A DNA stretch of 64,000 nucleotides from Morella rubra. Lineage: Eukaryota > Streptophyta > Magnoliopsida > Fagales > Myricaceae. Below the pieces are notes generated by a model that was not told the DNA's origin, did no database searches, and saw nothing but the letters and a program-made list of their open reading frames with translations. Below are positions 13,149 to 24,500 of the stretch, in pieces. The DNA is taken from assembly GCA_003952965.2 (NCBI GenBank), contig CM025849.1, positions 8,059,243-8,123,242 on the forward strand. The letters run 5' to 3'. The position numbers and the translations under genes were made by a program. Positions within the stretch are counted from its first letter, which is position 1; each line of letters begins with the position of its first letter.

Positions 13149-16100
13149 GAGGTACTGGTTCAGGAAGATGTCAAGTTATAGTATTTTCTATTCCACCAAA
13201 GAAGCCATAGGTTAGCTAGGTGAGAAGCATAACCTGTCAACAAAAGATACAGACACTGCATCAAATATGCAAAATCAGATACCGCAACACAAATATACAT
13301 GCAATTAAATTAATATATATTGATTTATGGTAGACACGCGTGCAGACACAAATACACATGCTTAATAAATCAGCTCTCCAACTAAAGAAGAATAGAGATT
13401 AACTTCAGTAACATCGTCACTGATGTTCTCAAATAGATCACTCTGATGGTAATACTCCATACATCCCCAATTGAGGCAGACACAAACTCCAAAATTCAAT
13501 AAATATAACATCCCCAGCATCCAAAATTACACACTGCCACATTAAAAAGGAATTCATTTTTCTATAACGACCAACAATCCTTTTTCCCTCCAATAAGACA
13601 AATGAAAAGTGGCAATGGGGTGCAACCTATTAAATAGGAAGTACACAAAAGAAGCATCAAATATCACGAAAACCCCCACTTGAATCCACAAAAATTAGTC
13701 CACACCACATGACCTGTTCCATTACAAGGCTTCCCTCCCCTAAAAAGCAAAAGTCGAATGGTAAGTAGTTACCTCCAAACCTAGCAATGGAAGTATGCAA
13801 ACCCCGTTTGCTAATAACCACCCATGGGGATGGCAGCCCCTACTACCCAAGGCCAAGTTCTATAGCGAGCTATAAGAAAGAGATGGTGAGTTGAGGAAAG
13901 AATTCAACACCGAATGGTATTAGACTCCTGATGAATAAAGGGCAACCTACATAGCCAATTAATTCTTAACCGGAGAGATAATTTCAAGTGATCAAAAGTT
14001 GAAAACCTATGTCAGGGAACGGCGTTCTATAAGAAAATTTAGGTTTAATTACCCCTCCCCACGAAATTTCACACCCCAAAGTTTACATCCTTATTCATAT
14101 ATCTCCAAACTTCCGACTTTAACTTCACATAGTCCTTTCCAAACGAAATTTCAGACACAAAAATTCACATGGTTATGCGATACACACTTCCAAATAATAG
14201 ATAAAAATGTTACAGTAGTTGAAAAAATTTATCAATAACCTGGAAAATAACGTTCGTCAGCGTAGTTAAATGAATAAAGAATTGGACAACACCCAAATGA
14301 AAATTTCTGGAACAGATGAATATTGAACAAGAAAGAGAAGAAGCTGACGAAGTACCGGCTGTTAACATATAAATAAAGAAGTTGCACAATACCCAGATGA
14401 AATCCTTGCATAGACGAATATTGAACAAACAAAAAAAAGCAGCTAAAGTACCTTGAGCCAAGGCTAGGTTCAGGTGCGTACCCAAGTGAAAACAAGCCCT
14501 AAAACACCACAGGCTTTACCGAGCTCTTTCTTTTTCTTAATCTACCTGTTGCTAGTGTTTATAACAGTCTCGTTCTAATTGGGCACGTTGGCTGATGACA
14601 ACGAAAAAGCTGTCCCTCTATATGTCAGGAATTTGGTGGAAACTCTCCGCTCTAAGCCAAGGAGTTCCTCCCATGACTCATCCGCGGTGTTGAAGATCTG
14701 TTTGGTTGACTGCAAGGCCGTATTCTCAGCACGGATGAGGAACATCTCCACGCTATATGCTATGAAGTAGCCCTTTTGCTTATTAACCGCAGGGGGTAGA
14801 AAGCGCTTAGGAAGTAGCGCCTTTTTTTATTCTGGGAATCTATCATCCAACACCTCTTACATTTTGATCTTTACAACTAAACCCATCTTAAATTTTAATT
14901 TCCATCCTCTTTCAATCTAACTTGTCAAAGTTTTATTAAATGGGAATTTTTCAAATATTATTGAATGTGATGAAAAAAAAAATGAAGAATTATATCAACC
15001 ACACAAAAAAAAAATTGATAAAGATAAATTTTAAAAATTAAATCATTTTTTTCTATTATTCTTCATTTACGATTGAGCTCATAATACAAGAATGTAGCAC
15101 AAGGGAATATGATTCTCCTCTCCAGACACATTTCTTATATCCCATAAGATGCTTGGCGATGCCTCCAATGAACCGTCCAGCAGTATATCTTTTCGAATAA
15201 ATTTGAAAAAATTATTAATAAAATTAGTTTAAATACCACTTATTTTTTTTCATACATTTTTTTACTCCCCCCCCTCCCCCCTTCTTCTTAGGGTAGTCCA
15301 AAAATCGTTTCACATGTTTCTTACTTTCTATATAAAAATTAGAAAAAAAATTGCTTGAACTATAGGTTAATGTTACTACAAACTTACATTATTAACGTAT
15401 AATACTTGAATAAAAATCGCATTGAACCTGACATGTAACAGAATCATTAGGCGTGTCTTTGTGTTAGCCTTGGTTGTTGTTAAGGAACATAAAACTCAAG
15501 TGGAATCAGTACAACCTAGTACCGAAACCTAAGTGGGGCATTTAGGATTTGTGATTAGGATATTGGACAACACGGCGTGAGGTGTGGTAAACAAATGAGC
15601 AGCTAGAAGATGCCCTCAAACTGATGGGAGATTCACCAAACTCGTCTCGTCACAGTTCGGCAGTAGACTTTAGATTCCAATTGTGAAAGTTTTTCTTTGC
15701 ACGTTGCGGGACGGCATTACCATTCTTCAATGCCCAAGTTTGACTTCTAAAGTGATAACCCTCGTACTCAAGTGTTGCGAGCACATCATCTATTTTTCTT
15801 TAAAGCAAATTTAAGAGGCAGACACCCAAGCCTGCGGTTACAAATCAAACTCCAACAGCTTTTTACAAACTCCAATAAAATCTACATTGTCTCTCACAAA
15901 TTTTATCTGGTCTATCCAAACAAGGTAAGCATAAGAATTTCTCATAAAAGTGACCAAATCTAAGAAGATCTTAATCCAACAGAGTCGGCTAGGCGAATTT
16001 GAGCAAGCTTTGGGACCCAATATCATGTCCCCTGTTGATGTCATTTGGCCCTAACCATTCAAATCATAGATCGGTGACCCGGAAGCTCCATTAGATGCAA

Positions 16101-16936
16101 TTTGAACTATATAAGTTTGCCAATGTAAACTTCTGCTGCCACATAGTTGAGGGTGGAAATGAGAAGAATAATTGTTCCAAAAAATTATTCTCTCCATGAC
16201 CAACCCAAATGGGGCAAACCCGTAACCAGATTGTAAGCATCCTCTATAATCAACATTGTCAAGGATGCTATGATCCCATTTGCTAACATCCTGGAAACTC
16301 TTTCAAGCTTCTAGATTTTGGATAGAATGTACAGAATCAACTGCATTACAAGGGGCATTAATTTGGGAGTACATTTTCTGACTAAAATAAACAAATATGA
16401 AGCTTGATCCCGCTACAAATTGCTGGAAAAGCTATGAAATGTTATGCACTTGCTTTCTCAAAACTTTACCAATGAAAAGGTCAGAGCCTTCATAAGAGAA
16501 CATTGGAACTCGGGCCCAAGCAGTATTGAACAGTACATGCAATATGTTGGTTTTGGGGTCATAGCCTTCTCAAGAGGAAATGAATAACTACACTTCTGAT
16601 AGTTTGAGAAGGTGCAAAGCAGCGGCCAACCAACCAAGGAATCAGGAATATGCACAGCCAGTAGAAATGATCAACCTCATGCTCGCATCTCACAAAGCAT
16701 ATCTTTTATTTCTCTTTCAAGCTGAGCAACAAGAAACTTCAATTTATGTATCCAAGATAAAACCAGCCTCACTGTTCTTCATAGCAAAAGTGATAAGGTC
16801 AGAGCCAGAGCCAACAGCTTAAATTGAAAAGTTTGCACTACAACTAAGAACATTCAACCTTTGACAAATAAAACTGCCAATTGGTGCTTGCAATAAGAAT
16901 TTTATGTACAGCAGTTCGGCAGATGTAGTCCACAAC
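13149..16936. other. Intergenic; 5' leader of the J-domain gene on the left, otherwise no gene recognised
   Basis: The left part should hold the 5' UTR and promoter of the J-domain gene: a candidate UTR-intron acceptor sits near 13233 and a candidate donor (CTCAAG/GTACTTT on the minus strand) near 14452. A 63-codon frame at 14579-14770 begins only with TTG and has no known homology. 14800-15400 is AT-rich with homopolymers. 15770-16800 has moderate complexity and only short open frames on both strands, none recognised. Confidence 0.45.
14273..14451. repeat. Degenerate tandem duplication, two copies of about 83 bp
   Basis: Copies at about 14273-14356 and 14371-14451 share 'aataaagaa-ttg-acaa-acccaatg', 'gaatattgaacaa' and a closing 'aagtacc'. 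They lie in the presumed 5' UTR/intron of the J-domain gene and explain the two similar short frames seen on the minus strand. Confidence 0.6.
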
Positions 16937-18013
16937 TTAATGACAAGAGAATATTGTGCCACGGAAGGCATGTGCTGAGAACCACAATGGAAGAGTAGAG
17001 CTGTTCTTGTACATCTCTTTCCATACTCGCTTCTTCAGCTGATACACCAAAACCTGCTTATGAGTTGCTAGGAAAACATAATCACCAGTCTGACTTATTG
17101 GGAAAATGCCAGGCACAAGTCCTCTGATACATCTAAGACTCACCCTATCAACCAGATGCCATTCTTCTCCCTCATAGTCTTTCAACACCCAAATATTCAT
17201 CCAAGCATCTGACATCTGAATCACAGACAAGCAACCATCTGATTCCAACAAATAAATCCTATTTCCAGAACTATAACTCACTTTGTCTGGCAATGGCATC
17301 TTCCTCCAAGTGTTGCAATCCATATCAAGCACAAGAATATACGAACCACTACCCGTCAACCAATGCAAAGAGCCATTAACAAACACAACTTGATTTCGAT
17401 TCATATGTGTAAAATGATCATCTTGGAAAGACACAAACTTCCTCCATTTGTTCAACTCGGAATCAAAAACCAAGCATATAAAAGTTCCATCCGACCTATG
17501 GCCAAAAGAGCGGTGATAACCTGCTAACACAACATTAAACTTCTGACTCGGCAAACAACAAGCCAAACCCACCAGAATTGCCTCACCATCAGGGTGAAAC
17601 CGTGTCACTGGCCTCTCTCTACTCCTAGGAAGCAACCGAAACTCCCTAGTCATTGGATTGCAAACATAGTACACGCCCTTATCAGGAATACTAGAACAAC
17701 ACAGCAATCCATTGCAGGACGCTCTAACCCTAACTCTATCTTTCAAGAAATCCAACGACAATTCACAAGCACCCCTCAGATTATCAACACAAATCAAACT
17801 GGATTTCGAGTCTGATGCCTCTGAAATCTCAACCAACACCATTGGGTTCTGAACAGACAATTCATTATACAGCTGAACAAAATACTTGTCCGAGGACAAT
17901 CTGTACCAAAGTTTACAGACAGTTTTGCTCCTGAATAGGGACTTAACAGGCAGCCTTGCAAGAATTTGAAGAACAACTTCGTCCGGGAAAAACCCATCTC
18001 CTTGTGAATTCAT
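16937..18013 (-). CDS. F-box protein, At5g49610-like, single exon
   Basis: One uninterrupted exon of 358 codons. The F-box is at residues about 8-48 (FFPDEVVLQILARLPVKSLF, then VCKLWYRL), the segment that binds SKP1 in an SCF ubiquitin ligase. The rest is an F-box-associated beta-propeller-like domain with VRASCNGLLCCSSIPDKGVY, NPMTREFRLLPRSRERPVTR, VLAGYHRSFGHR and a C-terminus LPLWFSAHAF. These blocks match Arabidopsis At5g49610 closely and the length is the same (about 359). The target is unknown. The single-exon structure is usual for this group. The start is the first ATG after an upstream stop and lies directly before the F-box. No defect seen. Confidence 0.95.
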   Translation of the reverse strand: MNSQGDGFFPDEVVLQILARLPVKSLFRSKTVCKLWYRLSSDKYFVQLYNELSVQNPMVLVEISEASDSKSSLICVDNLRGACELSLDFLKDRVRVRASCNGLLCCSSIPDKGVYYVCNPMTREFRLLPRSRERPVTRFHPDGEAILVGLACCLPSQKFNVVLAGYHRSFGHRSDGTFICLVFDSELNKWRKFVSFQDDHFTHMNRNQVVFVNGSLHWLTGSGSYILVLDMDCNTWRKMPLPDKVSYSSGNRIYLLESDGCLSVIQMSDAWMNIWVLKDYEGEEWHLVDRVSLRCIRGLVPGIFPISQTGDYVFLATHKQVLVYQLKKRVWKEMYKNSSTLPLWFSAHAFRGTIFSCH

Positions 18014-19722
18014 AATCTTAATTACAATTTTTTAAAGATACCCCAAATGGGAACAAAAAGAAAAACCAACAGAAAGGTCCGAGATTTGCTTACCAGACGA
18101 AAATTGCGAGATGGGTATTCGGTAAAATCTCATTTGATGCACGATATTCTAAAAGACTAAAAGTGGGGCTTTCACTTTTGGCCTTTCGGTTCGTCATTCT
18201 CTTCGCTCCTCTTTGGCGGTTTTATTATATCCTATTTTCTTGACCAATTAAAACGGTTCTGAGACTCCAAGGTTAATAAGAACTTGGCTTTGCCGGTACG
18301 AGACTAGAGAATTGCAAAAATTTAAATATTCTGCAGCAAAACAAGGGTAAGCATTAAGCAAGGGAGAGAATCGGAAGGAAAATTCGAAAACCGGAGAGAG
18401 AATATGCCTGTTGAGTGGAAAATTATCACAGGCCACTCCGATAAACGGCTGTAATGTGACCTCAAATGGCAAATGGGCTCGTGGGCCCCACCATGTTGGC
18501 TAATGGGCCATACACTATGGCGCCGGTCGGGAATAATTAATCTTAGAAATTTCTTAAATGGGCCTCAAGTCAAATTACATGCACTCCAAGTAATGTCTAT
18601 TTTTTTTTCTTTATGTTATTATTTTTTTAATTTTACTTGCGTCTGCAAACTTGTAAAAGGGCACGAATATTCCTTTATTAAAATAACTAGAGGGTTTTGG
18701 AAGCTATCTCATGTTAGAGTGATAAAAGATTAGATTATCTCGGATGAGACTCCACCTAATCATATAATTTAGGAATGGAATCACGTGGAAATCAATACTC
18801 CATATTAATGTAAAAAAAAGTACCTGAATATCGCCGTATTAACTTATGCCTAGAAAACTCTAAACCAAAAAGGTAGGTAAAAGTCTATATCTATACAACT
18901 CTAATGTCAAACTTCAGATAAGAGGGTTTGTTTGATAAGTGTACAAATCAAACAAAAAATATAGAGAAATATCATAATAGACCAAAATCTATGGACTAAA
19001 ATAAAAGTTAGATTCAATAACTTTTAATTTATTTTATTACACTTTAAAAAAATCAATCTTCATCTTCCATTCATTTTGACAGTTAAATCAGACAGAAAGT
19101 GACATAGATTGATTGAAATATCCCTCTAAAAAATAAAATAAATGAATAACTAAAAATAAAAAAATAAAAAGAATTTTTATATTTTTATTTAAGGTTAAAT
19201 ACACTTTGCACCCTTCAACTATAAGGGTCTTGACACTTTGCACTCCAATATATTATTTTTGTCACATTGCACCCACCAACTACTGTTAAAATGATAATTT
19301 TGTCCCCATAATTTTTTTTTTTTACAGTGATTATTTTATGAGGGTAAAATCATAATTTTCAGGTCAAAAATAAATTTTTGTCTATTATTTTTAACAAATA
19401 GTGTAAAGTGTTTAAAATCAATAGTTAGTAATTACAGTGTGACAAAAATAATAAATTGAGGTATAAGATATATTTATTCCTTTTATTTATAAAATATTAT
19501 TTTTTATTTTTTTAACAATTTTATCTTTAAAGGACATTTCAATCATTTTCGGTACAATCAAATTGAATGATGCCAATGATTGATATCTTACGGGTTTATA
19601 ATAAAATAAACTATAGTTAAAAGAGGTTTAATTTGATTTTTGTAATTGCGGGTAGTATGATCTTTTTATCCAAAAACATTGAAAATTGAAAAGGGTTCCT
19701 ATCGGCTATTCAAGTAGCTTAA
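18014..19722. other. Intergenic, very AT-rich, with old repeat scraps
   Basis: The left 400 bp is the F-box gene's upstream region. From 18600 the sequence is AT-rich. About 19190-19560 has the 'aaatacactttgcaccc' / 'cacattgcacccaccaact' pattern of a dispersed plant repeat; similar phrases recur at 23930-24180. No open frame of note. Confidence 0.5.
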
Positions 19723-19914
19723 GGGGGCGTTTGTTTACCAAAATTTTGGAAAATATTCTTAAAATTTTGAGAATCTTTTGAATGTTGAAATTTATTAGGA
19801 TTTGTGAAAAGTGTGAAATGTATGTGTAAAAGTGTGAAGTTTATTGGGGTTTGTGAAATATGTTTGGTGTGGTAAAAATTTTGGGACCTCAAAAAATTGG
19901 ACAAACGAACCCCC
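19723..19914. mobile_element. MITE, PIF/Harbinger (Tourist)-like, 192 bp
   Basis: The ends are inverted: GGGGGCGTTTGTTTACC on the left and, reversed, GGGGGTTCGTTTGTCCA on the right. They are flanked directly by TAA on both sides (19720-19722 and 19915-19917), the 3-bp target duplication expected of PIF/Harbinger elements. There is no coding capacity. It ends 136 bp before the DUF538 start codon, so it is part of that gene's promoter or 5' leader. Confidence 0.75.
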
Positions 19915-20050
19915 TAAAGATCCAACCGGGTCATGGACTTACCGTCCATCTATATTAAAGAGTTGTATCTTTCCCACCACACAACGCGTGAGAGGCCCCC
20001 TCACCCCCAGCACCTACAGAGACAACCGGCACTCACGCATACAGGGAAAG

Positions 20051-20476
20051 ATGTCTCTGATAACAGAAGAGATGAAGGCCAAAGCAGAGGTATACTACGG
20101 GGACGAGATTTGCAGAGAGAAGTTCATGTTGTTGCTGTCAGAAATGGGTTTGCCGGATGGTCTACTCCTCTTACAAGACATTGAGGAGTGCGGGTACGTG
20201 AAAGAGATCGGCTTTGTTTGGCTCAAACACAAGGAGAAGAGAGAGTACCGGCTCGACAACGTACTCGTCTGCTACGACACGGAAGTCACGGCCTACTTCG
20301 AGCCCAACAAGATCAAGAAACTGACCGGTGTCAAAGCCAAAGAGTTCTTGATCTGGATTACCCTGAGTGAGATTTATGTCAAGGACCCTCCTGCAAGGTG
20401 GATCACTTTTAAAACTCCGGCAGGTTTGTCCAAGTCTTTCCCCATATCGGTGTTCGTCGGAGGAGATGGAAACTGA
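20051..20476 (+). CDS. DUF538 family protein
   Basis: A single exon of 141 codons. The protein starts MSLITEEMKAKAEVYYGDEI and contains GLPDGLLLLQDIEECGY, IGFVWLKHKEKREY, NKIKKLTGVKAKEFLIW and FKTPAGLSKSFPISVF, the pattern of plant DUF538 proteins (about 140-170 residues, often small and stress-responsive). The function is unknown; some members have been linked to lipid binding. The frame is open upstream to 19844, but that stretch runs into the MITE, so I place the start at the ATG at 20051, where family similarity begins. A TATA-like ctatatta at about 19949 would fit a 5' leader of some 70 nt. Confidence 0.92.
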   Translation: MSLITEEMKAKAEVYYGDEICREKFMLLLSEMGLPDGLLLLQDIEECGYVKEIGFVWLKHKEKREYRLDNVLVCYDTEVTAYFEPNKIKKLTGVKAKEFLIWITLSEIYVKDPPARWITFKTPAGLSKSFPISVFVGGDGN

Positions 20477-21240
20477 AAAGAAGCAAAACGAGGGAGAGAC
20501 TGTAATGGAGGAAAATTGTAATTTAGAAAAATTATAAGTACTTATATCGACATTTATTGATCCTTTGTTCCCATTAATTTTGTATATAAATAATCATATT
20601 CCTTTGTCTCTGTGAAATCCGTTTATCATTTCCTTTCTGTACAGTCTAACCAACAAGAAATGGATATATATGCTTTAATGTAAATTCTTGAACGATGTGC
20701 TTCAAAGTGCCTAAAGTGTCTTCCCGTATCTTCACGCAATAGTTTGACATAATTTTGGAAGACGAAGAAGTTGCAGGGTCTATGGATAATAATCTCAAGA
20801 AAAAAAAAGCAAGATGCCCCTTGCCACGGGAAAAAGGTAGACCGAAAGAAAGTATGTGCTTCTCCAGTTCAGTGGAAGCCCATTATTACTTGGCAGTGCT
20901 CCTTTTTCGGGTGGCAAAACGTGTACAGCTATGTCTCTCAATCCATTTGTAGAGATTGAAAGCAACTTCCCCAGTTAGATTTCTACAGAGGTTAGAGTTC
21001 CTTTCACTTCAACTGGCCAAAACAGATGTCGGTTGCGTTGATGAGAGAGTAATCTGACAAAAGAACAGTAATTATTTTAGCTGTTATAGTTGACCAATCT
21101 ATAAGCTTTTAATCGAAGCATCGAGAAAGCATTACGTATCTTTAGACTTCCTGATTACGGAATCTAACGACAATAATTTCAGGCTTTGTTTGGGCCTGAT
21201 GCAGCCATGGCCCAAAATCTTGCTTGGATAATACCTAAGG

Positions 21241-21780
21241 TAGGCATGGTTAAGTTAAATTGATTACAGAAACGGATGTAATTTGAATGGTTAATTTCGT
21301 TTTCGTTTCGATATTTATTGAAATATAATTTTTTTATTCAAGTTCCATTTTAATATTTTATTAGAACGGAATTGAAATTTTTGGAATCGCAATTAAAAAT
21401 TTTGGTTCGGCCTGTGGATGTTTTTAGACATATTTTGTTTGGACCTTAATGAGTTAAAAATATTTTTGAATCTAATTTTTGGAAGATTTTTCTATTATTC
21501 ATCATAAATTAACAATAAATGTAAACATTCAATCAAAATCTAGATTCTAAAATAAACATTCAATCAAATTATATATGTTATGCTTTATTTTGAGAACTAT
21601 TTTTATTTTATTTTTTTTAGAAAAATCAGACCCATAAATTCCGCTGGAATTTTCAGTTCTGATTCCGATTCCGGACATTGTCAAAAATTACTTCCAGTTT
21701 CAATTCTAGTATATGCCGGAACCGGAACGGAATTTTTGGAATCGAAAATTCCGATTCTTATCGAAATTTTTACTCACCCT
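21241..21780. mobile_element. Non-autonomous hAT-like element, related to 44991-45384
   Basis: The sequence shares blocks with 44991-45384 in reverse orientation: 'attccgattc(t)', 'agatttt(a)ctattattcatcataaatta', 'ctagattctaaaataaacattc' and 'tttggac' are recognisable in both. Its ends read TAGGCATGG on the left and, reversed, AAGGGTGAGTA on the right, both near the hAT-type TAGGGGTGG end. I could not find a clear 8-bp target duplication, so the borders are approximate. Confidence 0.5.
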
Positions 21781-21971
21781 TAGATTAAGTTAGAACCGTT
21801 GAGATTATTGTTCTTAAAAAAAATTAAATTAAATAAATTATAACAAAATTCAAAACTATCTCTCTTCATCTAAATAAAGATAAAAAAAAAAAAAAATTCA
21901 ATCAAATTATTTCCCTATTTACTTCTTCACCAACCACATAACACTCTCCAAAAAAATTTCCACATTTTCTT

Positions 21972-22093
21972 GTGTTTGGACGGGCAAATTGTTTTTATAA
22001 AAGATAGTGTAGATTCTTTTCATATTGTAAAAAAAAAAATTATTGAAATTGATGAAAAATCAATAGTGAAAAAAAATTGTGCCATCCAAACAC
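21972..22093. mobile_element. Small MITE with GTGTTTGGA ends
   Basis: The inverted ends are GTGTTTGGACGGGCA at 21972 and, reversed, GTGTTTGGATGGCACA ending at 22093. The interior is A/T-rich with no coding capacity. 'GTGTTTGGAtgg' ends are common in plant hAT-type MITEs; the target duplication is not clear. Confidence 0.5.
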
Positions 22094-22750
22094 GTACTTT
22101 AAAGTTTTCACTATTTTCTTCACAAAATCCATAAAACTCCAATCTATCTAATTTTCACAACACCACTACAATTTTTTAATAATTTCTAAATGCAAACATG
22201 AACTGATTGGATCGATTCGGATAATTATATATATCACTCATGCAGTACTTCATCATACGTGATATGATATGATATGATATATATATATGAATTATACCAT
22301 ATCTACATCCAAAAAGCTTTATGCTTTAATTAAATGTGTAAGATTCATCTAGGTCGCTAGCTATCATCGTCTACATCTACTAAGGTTATGCTATGAAGAA
22401 AACTTATAAGACGTTTGGTTTATGGGAATAATGTACTATCAACGAGTTTGCAGGATGACCCATCTGTTGCATTTTTGTTATAGCAATTTGCAAAGATCAA
22501 TGTCGGAAAAAATAAAGATCAAAACAGATATGTGTTCCTTTTTTTTTTTTTTTCATTCAATGATCGTGACATTTGACCAAATCATTAGTTGTTTGGAAAA
22601 CTCTGGTTCCAATCTCTCTCTTCACTTGGGAAAAATAATGGAGCTTATTTGTATACCACAACCATGTTGTGGTAGAGCTCACAAGATCATCTTGATTAAG
22701 GTGCCTCAAAGTTTGACTGATTTAAGAGTAATCTGCCGAGATTTGCATAT

Positions 22751-23296
22751 CACTACAAAAAAACAGGTCTACAGCGGCGGTCATTTTAGCGGCGGTCACC
22801 AAAACCGCCGCTATATGCCCTATATACCGGCGGTTTATCAAAACCGCAACAGAAAAATATACATATAGCGGCGGTCTCTATAGCGGCGGTCAAAAACCGC
22901 CGCTATAGACCAAAGTAGCAGCGGTTGATATAGCGGCGGTCATAGACCGCCGCTATATACCGCCTATGGCAGCGGTTTCTATAGCGGCGGTCAGTGACCG
23001 CCGCTATAGATCAANNNNNNNNNNNNNNAATCTATAGCGGCGGTCACTGACCGCCGCTATAGAAACCGCTGCCATAGGCGGTATATAGCGGCGGTCTAAT
23101 GACCGCCGCTATATCAACCGCTGCTACTTTGGTCTATAGCGGCGGTTTTTGACCGCCGCTATAGAGACCGCCGCTATATGTATATTTTTCTGTTGCGGTT
23201 TTGATAAACCGCCGGTATATAGGGCATATAGCGGCGGTTTTGGTGGACCGCCGCTTAAAATGACCGCCGTGGTAGCACCTGTTTTTTTGGTAGGTG
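22751..23296. mobile_element. CACTA-like non-autonomous element with long inverted arms around a 14-N gap
   Basis: The left end is CACTACAAAAAAACAGG and the reversed right end is CACCTACCAAAAAAACAGG, close to the CACTA/EnSpm terminal signature. Both arms are packed with agcggcggt/accgccgct units, as in CACTA subterminal repeats. The arms (22751-23014 and 23029-23296) are nearly perfect inverted copies; 14 N's lie at 23015-23028. The right end abuts a TIR exon remnant. The left flank is not TIR sequence and no 3-bp target duplication matches, so part of the site was lost or the gap joins two different copies. Confidence 0.75.
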
Positions 23297-23466
23297 TCGA
23301 ATAGAGGCGATCACCGAAGTTCTTGGGGATGCCATCACTTATGTAACTCAAGAGAACATCATATACCCAATAATTCGAATAAGGTCTGAAAGATGATACT
23401 GTGTTCCGACTGACCCACATGAAGGAAATTTCGTCAACAACATCCTCCACAAAGTTCGCTGGATCC
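23297..23466 (-). pseudogene. TIR-gamma exon, 5' part only (block A)
   Basis: Reading from the acceptor at 23466: DPANF(VE)DVVDEISFMWVSR, then YDVLLSYISDGIPKNFGDRL, then the CACTA-like element. It is the N-terminal part of the same TIR exon found whole at 32091-32642 and 57821-58371; the remaining two thirds are absent. It is a remnant of a third copy of the multi-TIR unit. Confidence 0.8.
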
Positions 23467-24311
23467 CTGATAATTATTATAAACGATTATAAGTAACTAA
23501 GATAAACATATACTGGTGAAGAAGAGGACGAAAAATATTACAAACCATTGACGCCAAAAGGATGTCGACATCTTACTGGTTTGAGACATAATTACTCAAA
23601 AATATGCATGTAATTAATTTCTTGTCTTCTCCCAACACGCCTTCTTCGTGGCCAAAGTCATTTATTTGTCTCTAAGAATAGGACAGTTTATCGAAGAGGC
23701 CATCCTAGACGTACCAATGCAAAGAACCAATATCTACCTCTAAGTGGCTTCTTTTGCATTTATATATTGCTAGGTAGAGTAGTAACGGATTAGAATTAAT
23801 CCAAGAGCTCATTGAACTCCAAAACTAATTTTTTGAAGGTCCACTTGCAGAGCAATGTTTATATTTATTTATTTCTATCTAAAACAATCAAGAAAAGGAC
23901 AAAAAAGAAAATGAAAATAGAAAATACACTTTACAATCCTCTAACCACCACTCATTTTATAATTTGCACCCTAAACTATTAAAATTGACATATTACACCG
24001 CAAATCACCAACTAGTTTACACTTTACATCTCAGATGATCAATTGATTTACACTCTACACCCCATGTCATAATTAAAACTGTTAAGATTGTGTCACAATG
24101 TCCTAATTTTTCTTTTTTTTAAAAGTAAGATCTTCACATGAAATGCAAAATGTAAATATTCTCACAGTTTGAGGTCCAATGTGCCAAGTTTGATAGCTTG
24201 TGATTCTAATTACAAATTTTCTGGTATTTAAAGGCCGGATGCAAAGTACAATTTCATTTTCCTCTAAAAAATTTAATGCAAGAAATAGCCAAAGAAATTG
24301 GAGCATAATAC

Positions 24312-24500
24312 CCATCTTTAGCACTCCTGAACACCCATATGGGAGAGTCTGCAGTATTAGCGAGGGCTTTTCTCCACTGTCGTACCTTCTCACAATCCAC
24401 CTAAGAGTTCTTTTCATGCATATCAAATACTTCCGCGAAAGGTCCGGTTTGATTTCGAATATCATCGGGGTCTATATCATAAAATATGGGAATAAGAGGT
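24312..24500 (-). pseudogene. TIR-epsilon exon, 3' part only (block A)
   Basis: The minus strand gives PLIPIFYDIDPDDIRNQTGP, FAEVFDMHEKNS, a stop, then VDCEKVRQWRKALANTADSP and WVFRSAKDG before a GT donor. This matches the end of the TIR-epsilon exon at 33387-33946. Sequence upstream of it is missing. With 23297-23466 it forms block A in the same order as blocks B and C (epsilon upstream of gamma). Confidence 0.8.

Larger units (their letters stand above)
20477..22750. other. Intergenic with small transposon relics
   Basis: No gene is recognised. The stretch contains two relics listed separately (21241-21780 and 21972-22093) and a GATAT/AT microsatellite at about 22258-22288. The frame 22422-22868 is partly low-complexity (poly-T) and then runs into the CACTA-like element. 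Confidence 0.5.

Noticed and set aside
14579-14770. Open frame of 63 codons reading LADDNEKAVPLYVRNLVETL
   Set aside because: It begins only with TTG, has no recognisable homology, and lies at the presumed 5' end of the J-domain gene on the opposite strand.
22751-23296. Possible CRISPR-like or rRNA-like repeat because of regularly repeated agcggcggt units
   Set aside because: The CACTAC ends, inverted arms and plant context fit a CACTA-type element.
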